DNA from: Tachypleus tridentatus
Lineage: Eukaryota; Arthropoda; Merostomata; Xiphosura; Limulidae
Assembly (NCBI RefSeq): GCF_004210375.1
Contig: NC_134830.1
Span: 7,378,001-7,442,000 of the forward strand
Length of the DNA stretch: 64,000 nucleotides
Direction of reading: 5' to 3'
This document shows, in pieces, positions 43,201 to 55,200 of this stretch. The first letter of the stretch is position 1. Each line of letters starts with the position of its first letter. The translations under genes were made by a program, and so were the position numbers. The notes beneath the pieces are model-generated. The model was not told where the DNA came from. It was given only the letters and a program-made list of their open reading frames with translations, and did no database searches.

Positions 43201-46200
43201 TTATCTTTAATTATATGAAGATCAGAGTATTGTAGGTGTGTTATTATAATTTGCATCAAAGATTCCATACAGATGAAAACCACTTCAAAAGCACGATTGA
43301 GGAAAGAGATATTTGGATTGGATAAACAATGGATACGTCACTCAGGCCATCAAAGTAGTAATACAGTAGTAAAGGTAACTGAATTATAGAATAGTTATAG
43401 GTGTATTGATTCAAAACCAAAGAGGTAACTATGTTTACAAATCTGTCGGTTCATGGAAGGCTACAAAATTAACGGAAACCATCCTATTGGATGATGGAAG
43501 ACAAAGTGCATATTCAATTAACATATTCTATCTAACGATTTGAAACGAAATTTAAACTTTACAAAAATGATGTGTTAATCCAAATCATGAGCAGTCTATT
43601 TTATTAGTAAATTGATTTCTGGGCAAATTAAAGAACATTTTTGCCCGGAATCTGAATTATTTTTGTGTGTTGTTTGTTTAGAATTAAACACAAAGCTACA
43701 CAATGGGCTATCTGTGCTCTGCCCACCACGGAAATCGAAACTCGGTTTTTAGTGTGTAAGTCCACAGACATACCACTGTGCCACTGAGGATGGGAGGCTA
43801 TTTTTGGCAGAAACTGCAATATTACAAAACTTAAAGTCATCGCGACTGGTAAAATTATCCACTGATACAAAACATTACCGAAATAACTGGATTAGCAACA
43901 AGTAGAATAACCGGCCCATATATGCCAGTGGGTTGCAGTAACATATTATTGTTATATTGTCTGAGAGATAAGTGAGGAAACGGATTTCTGCAACAAGTTT
44001 TGTGTGATATGACACCACGTTTAAATTGAACTACACCCTCAAAGGAATCATGTCACTTGTATGGCTTAACCGATTTTGTTTCACAAAACAATTTCCGGTT
44101 TGTCTGAAGTTTAATTTTGTGGAGAAGGAAAAAGAAAAAAAAAGTTAAATAAGTAAATGAATAAACAACAACAACACACTTTAAACAATAAAAAATACAG
44201 CCACAAAACAAATATCCACACTGAGGCACAAATCTGATACGTCATTCTTTAATGTTCCCTGTTTTGTTTTTGGTTTATTATGTACCTAAGGATTCCGTTT
44301 GGTTTATTTTGAATTTCGCGTAAAGCTACACGAGGGCTATCTCCGATAGCCGTCTCTAATTTAGCAGTGTAAGACTAGAGGAAAGGCAGCTAGTCATCGC
44401 CACCCACCGTCAACTCTTGGGCTACTTTTTTACCAACGAATAGTAGGATTGACCGTTACATTATAAAGCCCCCCTGGCTGATAGGGCAAGCATGTTTGGT
44501 GTGACGTGGAATCGAACCCGCGACCCTCGGTTTACGAGTCGATTGCCTTAACCACTTGGCCATGCTGGGCCGAACCAGAGGAAGAGAGGCCAAAAGTGTG
44601 TTACGGTACACGGTACTTCTGGTATAACCGAAATATCGCGAGACTCAGATGTTTAGAAGAAACTTCAAAGTATGCTGAAGCCCACAACGTACCACATCTT
44701 TACTAATTTTCTCACTCTGTGATCTGGGTCCTGGTATAACAGACTTCTTTTGTGGATGTTTTTATTGTAAATCGTGATATACTGTTCATTCATATTTCAT
44801 CCAAATTTAAGACATGCTGTAGGAAGTTCACGTTTTTTCTATTATGTATTTTGTGTAAAATTGGTTTTGTTGTGGTTGTTTCTGTATCTTTCTAATATAT
44901 AGAAAATTAATACCGATAGTTAAATAAAAAATCAAAAGGTATAACTACGTTCCAAAGAGTAAATCCAAACCTCTGACAAGTTACATTTGATTTTTTTTTT
45001 GTAACCAAAAACAAGCCGAGCAGTCACCTTCCCACAACTGTCTGCAGGCAGTGAAAGGTGATATAGACGTGTGGATGTTGTGAGCCCCCATATTTTGCTT
45101 TCTTAATTTATATTTCTATTACTTTATTTTATTTCTTTATGCGAAACTGGCAAATGGAGGTTCAGGATGATAGACGGTGTATCCCCACCTATTTCTTTAG
45201 TCACCTCTACATTCTAGGAAACATTTTACATCCCACGTTATAGTTTGTACTCTGGGATATTTGCAATTATTGCAGCGTTATTTATTTTTGATTTAGCTTG
45301 TTTTGGTTCTAACAAACTAATATATGTTATATATTTATATAAATGAACTACTACATAAGACAGCCATGACAAATGAAGTAAAACATTAGCTAGCTGATTC
45401 ATACGAGTTGTATATGGAAGATAACGGACACTATTAGTTTTATAAGTTACCTTTTAACTATTATATACTGACAACATTAAGTTCACTGGTAGTAAAGAGA
45501 GACGTAAATCCTATAAAATAGCAAAACTAGACTTTCCTGATGGAGTTGGTGTAGTATTAATTGTTTCTTATAAGTCTTCCCTGTAACAGTTGCTGTAGTA
45601 TTAATTGTTTCTTATAAGTCTTCCCTGTAACAGTTCCTGTAGTATTAATTGTTTCTTATAGGTCTTCGCTGTAACAGTTGCTGCAGTATTAATTGTTTCT
45701 TACAGGTCTTCCCTGTAACAGTTGCTGTAGTATTAATTGTTTCTTATAAGTCTTCCCTGTAACAGTTGCTGTAGTATTAATTGTTTCTTATAGGTCTTCC
45801 CTGTAACAGTTGCTGTAGTATTAATTGTTTCTCATAAGTCTTCCCTGTAATAATTTCTCTAGTATTAATTGTTTCTTATAGGTCTTCCCTGTAACAGTTC
45901 CTGTAGTACTAATTGTTTCTTATAGGTCTTCGCTGTAACAGTTGCTGCAGTATTAATTGTTTCTTATAGGTCTTCCCGGTGACAGTTGCTATAGCATTAA
46001 TTGTTTCTTATAGGTCTTCCCTGTAACAGTTGCTGCAGTATTAATTGTTTCTCATAGGTCTTCCCTATAACAGTTAGTGTAGTATTAATTGTTTCTTATA
46101 GGTCTCCTCTGTAACAGTTCCTGTAGTATTAATTGTTTCTTATAGGTCTTCCTTGTAACAGTTCCTGAAGTATTAATTGTTTCTCATAGGTCTTCGCTGT

Positions 46201-49200
46201 AACAGTTGCTGCAGTATTAATTGTTTATTATAGGTCTTCCCTGTAACAGTTGCTGTAGTATTAATTGTTTCTTATAGGTCTTCCCTGTAACAGTTGGTGT
46301 AGTATTAATTGTTTCTTATAGGTCTTCCCTGTAACAGTTGCTATAGTATTAATTGTTTCTTATAGGTCTTCCCTGTAACAGTTGCTGCAGTATTAATTGT
46401 TTCTTATAGGTCTTCCCTGTAACAGTTGCTGTAGTATTAATTGTTTCTCATAAGTCTTCCCTGTAATAATTTCTCTAGTATTAATTGTTTCTTATAGGTC
46501 TTCCCTGTAACAGTTCCTGTAGTATTAATTGTTTCTTATAGGTCTTCGCTGTAACAGTTGCTGCAGTATTAATTGTTTCTTATAGGTCTTCCCGGTGACA
46601 GCTGCTATAGCATTAATTGTTTCTTATAGGTCTTCCCTGTAACAGTTGCTGCAGTATTAATTGTTTCTTATAGGTCTTCCCTATAACAGTTAGTGTAGTA
46701 TTAATTGTTTCTTATAGGTCTCCCCTGTAACAGTTCCTGTAGTATTAATTGTTTCTCATAGGCCTTCGCTGTAACAGTTGCTGCAGTATTAATTGTTTAT
46801 TATAGGTCTTCCCTGTAACAGTTGCTGTAGTATTAATTGTTTCTTATAGGTCTTCCCTGTAACAGTTGGTGTAGTATTAATTGTTTCTTATAGGTCTTCC
46901 CTGTAACAGTTGCTGCAGTATTAATTGTTTCTTATAGGTCTTCCCTGTAACAGTTGCTGAAGTATTAATTGTTTCTTATAGGTCTTCCCTATAACAGTTA
47001 GTGTAGTATTAATTGTTTCTTACAGGTCTTCCCTGTAACAGTTGGTGTAGTGTTAATTGTTTCTCATAGGTCTTCCCTGTAATAATTTCTGTAGTATTAA
47101 TTGTTTCTTATAGGTCTTCCCTGTACCAGTTCCTGTAGTATTAATTGTTTCTTATAGGTCTTCGCTGTAACAGTTGCTGCAGTATTAATCGTTTCTTATA
47201 GGTCTTCCCGGTAACAGTTGCTATAGTATTAATTGTTTCTTATAGGTCTTCCCTGTAACAGCTGCTGCAGTATTAATTGTTTCTTATAGGTCTTCCCTAT
47301 AACAGTTGGTGTAGTATTAATTGTTTCTTATAGGTCTTCCCTGTAACAGTTGCTGCAGTATTAATTGTTTCTTATAGGTCTTCCCTGTAACAGTTGCTGA
47401 AGTATTAATTGTTTCTTGTAGGTCTTCCCTATAACAGTTCCTGTAGTATTAATTGTTTCTCATAGGTCTTCGCTGTAACAGTTGCTGCAGTATTAATTGT
47501 TTCTTATAGGTCTTCCCTGTAACAGCTGCTGCAGTATTAATTGTTTCTTATAGGTCTTCCCTATAACAGTTGGTGTAGTATTAATTGTTTCTTATAGGTC
47601 TTCCCTGTAACAGTTGCTGCAGTATTAATTGTTTCTTATAGGTCTTCCCTGTAACAGTTGCTGCAGTATTAATTGTTTCTTATAGGTCTTCCCTGTAACA
47701 GTTGCTGAAGTATTAATTGTTTCTTATAGGTCTTCCCTATAACAGTTCCTGTAGTATTAATTGTTTCTCATAGGTCTTCCCTGTAACAGCTGCTGCAGTA
47801 TTAATTGTTTCTTATAGGTCTTCCCTGTAACAGTTGCTGTAGTATTAATTGTTTCTTATAGGTCTTCCCTGTGACAGTTCCTGTAGTATTAATTGTTTCT
47901 TACAGGTCTTCCCTGTGACAGTTGCTATAGTATTAATTGTTTCTTATAGGTCTTCCCTGTAACAGCTGCTGCAGTATTAATTGTTTCTTATAGGTCTTCC
48001 CTATAACAGTTGGTGTAGTATTAATTGTTTCTTATAGGTCTTCCCTGTAACAGTTGCTGCAGTATTAATTGTTTCTTATAGGTCTTTCCTGTAACAGTTC
48101 CTGTAGTATTAATTGTTTCTTATAGGTCTCCCCTGTAACAGTTCCTGTAGTATTAATTGTTTCTTATAGGTCTTCCCTGGAACAGTTGGTGTAGTATTAA
48201 TTGTTTCTTACAGGTCTTCCCTGTAACAGAGGGCATACTTTAGGTAAAAATTCTTTTTTTACCTGTTTAGTTTCCTGTTTCATAGAGTAGATATTTTATG
48301 GTTATTACTACATACTCTATTATATAGTGTGAAAATCATATTGAAAATGCTCTGGAGCTATAACAAGTACACATTCTGTTGAAGTAATATGGTCTTAGAA
48401 TTGCTTAAATTGAGTAAAACAATCATTATTCGGAGAGAAACCTCATTTAAATAGAGTTGTTTAACTGAAATATAAATTTTAATTTTCTTTTGTAACGTGA
48501 CGGGAAGTCGTATTTATTTAATATTTAGCGGACATGTATATTTACGCATTTATATACCGCAGTGAAGTCGCTCTGGTGTCAGTATTCAACTACTGAACGG
48601 TTACGATATGTGTATTATAATACCTCATATGTTAGTAGGAACCCTAATTATCAAAGTCATGGATATACAATATTAGTTTGTAGCAAAAATAGCTTATAAA
48701 AATTAGTTTAAAAGTCTACCGTTAATCTATCTCTTCTGTACAGCTCTGTTCCTGAATGTATTATAGTGCCTTGGAAAGCAGTTTAACGTATATCACTGAT
48801 CAATGTGATTAGGCTTATGATGCACCTGGTGGGTATTTATGGAAATAGCCTTTACATGCAGCATTCATTAAATACATGTTTTTTAGGACAATAAAAGCGT
48901 ATTATATCTTCATTATTTAAAGAAACAATATGACGTCGTGGCAAATGGTATCACGAAGAGAAAGTACAAAATGATTATAGATAAAAACCAGGGTAATCAG
49001 AGATTCTATATCCTCGTGCCCATCGCTCCTTTACAAGACTGCACGTGTTTACATCAGGTAATCAGAGAGATTCTATATCCTCGTGCCCATCGCTCCTTTT
49101 CAAGACTTCATGCATAACGTCAAATTTTACTTTCAAAAACGCGGAAGATCCTTTTCAGATTCAGAATGATCAACAATCATGGTCATTTTCTGTATGGGGA

Positions 49201-52200
49201 TAAGGATTCTCACCCTTAATGTGTCATAAAACCCGGTACAGATACGGTGACACTTTACACAGTTACGAATCCTAAAAAAGCGAAAATACCCCATAATAAA
49301 AGACGCTTCAAAGCGATCCACAGTTCGGAATGACTCACACTGACTTCCAACCATGTTTAAAACTTTCGTTTACATTGGTCTACTAATTTTCGAGATACAC
49401 GCGTGAAAAAACAGACACACACACGCGAAAGCCTTTCTTCGGAGGGCAAGAGTACTAAACGGTTATTTAAAGAGAAAGTAAAAGACTGATATAACTACTA
49501 GTCAAGTGAGGACTATTTATATTTTGTAACGTCAGTATCACCTGTGGCAAATTTACTGAAAGCTCAAGTTTAAAACGAAAACTATCAGCATGTTAACTTT
49601 ATGCTTGTGAAATAAATCTATCTTCAGGTAACTGATAAGGACAGATACTCATTAGGCTTAGTGTACAGGTCTGTATATACACGGGCCTGGCATGGCCAAG
49701 CGTGTTAAGGCGTGCGATTTGTAATCTGAGGGTCGCGGGTTCGCATCTCCGTCGCGCCAAACATGCTCGCCCCTTTTAGCTGTGAGGGCGTTATAATGTG
49801 ACGGTCAATCCCACTATTCGCTGGTAAAAGAGTAGCCCAAGAGTTGGCGGTGGGTGGTGATGACTAGCTTCCTTCCCTCTAGTCTTACACTGCTAAATTA
49901 GAAATTACTAAAACAGACATAACCTTCCAGGAATAACAATGACACAGAAACCGTATATCCCGAGCACTTTCGAAAGGTGGACCTTTCCTCTCGAGAGGCA
50001 AACCTTCAGGAATAATTATTGTCATTCGCGAATTGCTATGAGCCTGATCTTTGACATTGACCTCCATTTCGAAATGACCTTTTTATTTTGTTTTCTTTTC
50101 GTTCACTAGTGAACCACGTGTGGAAATAGAAAAATATACCTTAATGAGTTATATCTACATATCTGCACGTGGACCAAACTCGTCTTCGCTCGATGATAAA
50201 TGATACATAAAAGGTGTGCTAATAAACAACAGAAGCTTGCCACGTGCCATTTCCCAGTAGATTAGAAAGAAGCAATAAACAACAAATGAACGTCAGCCAG
50301 CATGAGCACTTATCCATTATATATACACACACCAAGTTACCTTCACTATACTTCCGTGGCTATTGTTAGAAGAAACAGATTCATAACGCCTGGCTTTTTC
50401 ATAACCCGAAATTGAACATCTTTTGCGCGAAATTCAAAAGCAAATAAGACTATTGTGGAACATTTCATTCACTTAACTTGTTGAACAGAACGTTTGATAA
50501 CGGAAATACCGACAGTGAGACTTTCAGGTTGTCATCAAGTTATCAAACAAACAATATATACTTTACAAATCTGCAGAAACCCAGTGAAAACTGACACAAT
50601 ACTGAAGTAACATCGGGGCTAATTTAGAAGTATAACATTAACTAAATGTCTCCAATTTTAAATTGGAGTAACAGCAGTATCATATGAAATCGAGTAAATT
50701 CGATTTTACAAGTCACCTTCTAAATGAGGTGTGTTTGTTTTTGAATTTCGCGCAAAGCTACACGATGACTATCTGCGCTAGCCGTCCCTAATTTAACAAT
50801 GTAAGTCAAGAGGGAAAGAAGCAACTAGTTATCATCACCCCATCACCAACTCTTGGGCTACTCTTTTACCAACGACTAGTAGGATTGACCGTCACATTAT
50901 AACTCATGTTTTGTGGGACGGAAATTCGAATCCGCGATCCTCAAATTACGAGTCGAGCGCCTTAACCACCTGGCCATGCTGGGCCTAAGCGGAGTAACAT
51001 CAGTGTTATACGTCACTTCTCAATCAGTGATATTAGTACGAGCGTGCCGTTTTCTAAGTTCTATTTTCACATTTCCTGACTTATGTTCATTATGTCACAT
51101 ACAAAAAAAAAACCAGTGAGATATGGCATGGTATAAACGACAATTTTATTTGATTTTAGTTATGACCAGGAACACCACGAGTTCACTAAACAACAATAAA
51201 ACAAGAGCAATCAGTGGCTAGTATACGCCTTTACAAGATCGCATGCGTTTATATCGATCTACCATCGTTACCCGGAGTTGCTCGGGTTTTTGGAAAAAAC
51301 AAAAAACTGCTTTCTGTGTTTACCAGTTTCATATTTTGATAACAAAAAATATTTCGTAAATTTATGAAAAATACAACTTAGGTGGTGGTTGTTGTTTTGA
51401 ATTAAGCACAAAGCTACACAATGGGCTATCTGGGCTGTGCCCACCACGGGTATCGAAACCCGGTTTTTAGCGTTGTAAGTCCGCAGACATACCGCTGGGA
51501 GGGGCTTCAACTTAGGTTTGATTTTTTGAAAATAAACTACGAACCTATTTTAAATCTGGACTTCCTTATCAAAGATGTTTCTTGTTTTACCATCACTCTC
51601 AGCGATAAATAGGTCTGAAGAAAGCCTAGGTTATTTTTTATTATGTTGAATTTGGTTTAATGTAAACGCAATATAATTTATACATGTGATACTATATTCA
51701 ATGTTATAACATTGATGTATGAATATACTACAAAGAAAATGCACTATTGTACTTTATAATGTAACAAAAGAAAAAAAAAAATCACCTACAGGTATGGAAC
51801 TACCAGATAAAATATACATCTCATTGTACGCAGTAAGTTTTATAATGTAAGCCTTTCTCTTTTCACGTGGTCTATTTTCTGGTAGATAGCATAATTTTAT
51901 TTTATACGCTAGGCCTACTGTTTGATTTTTTTTCACATACGCATCCATTTATTTTGTGTGTGAGGTTTGATCTATAATTAAATAGGCTTATAATACTATA
52001 TTCTAAATTAAACGTTAACCTAAACTTATCATAAAATAAGTCTAGTTTGCGTAGAATGTATTCATGTAATATACACACGTTAACGATAAAATTACCGCTT
52101 TTGCTTGAAGACGATAGACGCGTGTATCAACGAAAAAGTGTCGATTGGGGCGCCACCATGTGAGAGAAATGACATCTACGTATGAAAGCGTCAAAGAAGC

Positions 52201-55200
52201 AAGCAAAATTCAGAGATTTTGACCTCTTTATACAGACAACATCAATATTCACTATTAACACCTAAAAAAACCCTTTCAGATCCAGAATGAAAAACGATCC
52301 GAATATTTGAGACAACTTTAATGTGTCCATGAAGTGTAGTATAAATCCAGTCACACCTTACAGAATTATTTACCCAAAACAGTGAGAACGCCCTATTTTT
52401 CCATTATAAGAAATGTTTCAAAGTGATACAGAAACCAGGTTTGGGAGGACTGTCCATCAGTGAGTTCCTACCTTGCGTATAATTTTCGTGTACATCAGTT
52501 CATTATTTTTAAAGATAAGTGCGGAGAAACAGACAGACGCACACACAAGCCCGACTTTAGCACCTTCTGTGATATGTATTTTTTGTTTATTCTTGAATTT
52601 TGCCCAAAAACACATGAGGACTCTCTGCGCTAAACGTCCCTAATTTAGCAGTATAACTTTTTGGAATTGTTTTTTGGAATTTCGCACAAAGCTACTCGAG
52701 GGCTATCTGTGCTAGCCGTCCCTAATTTAGCAGTGTAAGTTTTTTGGAATTGTTTTTGGAATTTCGCACAAAGCTACTCGAGGGCTATCTGTGCTAGCTG
52801 TCCCTAATTTAGCAGTGTAAGACTAGAGGGAAGGCAGCTAGTCATCACCACCCACCGCCAACTCTTGGGCTACTCTTTTACCAACGAAGAGTGGGGTTGA
52901 CCGTCACATTATAACGCCCCCACGGCTGAAAGGGCGAGCATGTTTGGCGCGACCGGGATGCGAACCCGCGACCCTCAGATTACGAGTCGCACGCCTTAAC
53001 ACGCTTGGCCATGCCGGGCCCAGCAGTGTAAGATTAAAGCGGAGGCAGCTAGTCATAAACACTTACTTGTACAGAATAAATATATCATAATATAAAAAGT
53101 GATTATATATTTATCACAAGCGATTATATGTGTGTATATTACAAAACAAACATTAGAAGTGTAAGTCATTGTCAAAATAAATTTTGTTTTATATTTATTA
53201 ACCGAGTTATTTATTACAAAAATAAAATATATCTCTTGTTAGAACAAAAACAAAGTGAGTGACACGGTTCTGGACGTAAATGAACTTTTGTGTCACTTGT
53301 TTGAAATTAGCAAAAAGGGCCCGGCATGGCCTAGCGCGTTAAGGCGTGCGCTTCGTAATCTGAGGGTCGCGGGTTCGCGCCCGAGTCGCGCCAAACATGC
53401 TCGCCCTCCCAGCCGTGGGGGCGTTCTAATGTGACGGTCAATCCCACTATTCGTTGGTAAAAGAGTAGCCCAAGAGTTGGCGGTGGGTGGTGATGACTAG
53501 CTGCCTTCCCTCTAGTCTTACACTGCTAAATTAGGGACGGCTAGCACATATAGCCCTCGTACAGCTTTGTGCGAAATTCCAAAACAAACAAACAAATTAA
53601 CAAACAACATATTAATATACAATAATTAGATCTGACGAAAATTACTATTTGACAAAAAACAAACAAAACAGACCGAAGCAAAATTCCACAAATATGACCT
53701 CGAGAGCGAATGCGTTAACAATGAAATCACAAGTATTTGAACACTGCATTAAAAAGTGACTGTATTTATGTTTGTAATTTAAATCCACAGATAAAGTACC
53801 TCATCTACAAAACTATACAGAATGCCACTTTTGTATACATCGAAGTGTGTAAGTCCTAAAAACAAATACAGGGGGATAGCAGTGATTTACGTTTCTATGT
53901 TAGATCTACACTTGCGAACGGTTTCATAACAGAAGAGAAAGGCACTTCATGTGATAGTTTTGTACATCTCTTACCTCACCAGGAAAGTAATATCTTCCAA
54001 TTGAATGTTCGGATCCCCTGTTATCCACTCTGCCGTAATGAACGTGGATCTCGTGGAAACGGTATTTGTAAGACAACGGTCCACCAGTGATGTTTATTTT
54101 GGCTACTTCTGTCGTTGTGTCAACCTCGAATATGATGCTGTGTCCAGTGTTCCTTATTGTTCCACTAACCTAGAGAAAAACATTTTAAGACTGCCAATCA
54201 GAGTGAGTCAGTGTGTGGTTTTTTTGTTTGTTTGGAAATTTCGCACAAAGCTACTCGAGGGTCTATCTGTGCTAGCCGTCCCTAATTTAGCAGTGTAAGA
54301 CTAGAGGGAAGGCAGCTAGTCATCACCACCCACCGCCAACTCTTGGGCTACTCTTTACCAACGAATAGTGGGATTGACCGTCACATTATACACCCCACGG
54401 CTGGGAGGGCGAGCATGTTTAGCGCGATGCGGGCGCGAACACGCGACCCTCGGATTACGAGTCGCACGCCTTACGCGCTAGGCCATGCCGGGCCGTCAGT
54501 GTGTGGAAAACTACTTTACGTCATAACAAATCAAGTAATATTTTGAACGTGTTAAATGGAACTTTCTTTTCGCATATCATTGTATTGCTAATAGAGTGTG
54601 ATGTTCGTTTGTAGACGAAGCCACATTGAACAATCTGATGTATGTATTGTGGGGACTCGAACCCTGGATTTTAGCATAAACTTACCATTGTCCCACCGAA
54701 GGATAACATATGAAGAACACAATAATGGTTAGTCTTTATAAACACATAGAAAAATATCTGAATACAAATATCCTTCGAAGCCCCACCATTATTACGATGA
54801 ATACAAATATCCTTCGAAGCCCCACCATTATTACGATGAATACAAATATCTTTCGAAGCCCCACCATTATTACGATTACATAATTCGAATACATGCCTTA
54901 AAATACACAACTGAACAACTTATATTTTGAAACAATGCGCTACATCGACTTACGGAAGTTTCACAGTGACTTATATGTATAAATCAAATTACGCTTATGC
55001 ATTAATAAGTTTCATTAAAACTGTGATAGTTTTCAGACACAGTACGACATGAACATAGTGTTGTTTGTTTCACACAAAATACAATATGAATATCTTAGTT
55101 GTTTGTGAAGGCGAAAAGCTTCAATAAGAAATAAATTTTATGTATTTTTGAAAATTATTTGTTTGTTCTTGTTTTTTACCTTTCTCGTAAAGCTACACGA

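Larger units (their letters stand above)
27648..53974 (-). other. CARP intron e2-e3 (26.3 kb)
   Basis: The largest intron. It holds arrays of 73, 39, 22, 37 and 44 bp, a two-copy 65-bp repeat, about ten SINE-A, several SINE-B and three hairpin repeats. Spans where I recognise nothing include 28565-29380, 30680-31040, 31500-32005, 34350-34880, 34970-36000, 40010-41030, 41960-42540, 42780-43050, 43160-43670, 43800-44295, 44575-45540, 48235-48990, 49905-50730 and 51510-52260. They are AT-rich with only short, stop-limited frames. Confidence 0.75.

Noticed and set aside
50492..50548. 10-bp inverted repeat gtttgataac / gttatcaaac
   Set aside because: A single short palindrome of this length is expected by chance in AT-rich DNA and no element boundary is visible.
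54005..54546. Plus-strand frames over CARP e2 and the adjacent SINE
   Set aside because: They are antisense shadows of e2 and the SINE-A; the minus strand carries the family-matching translation.
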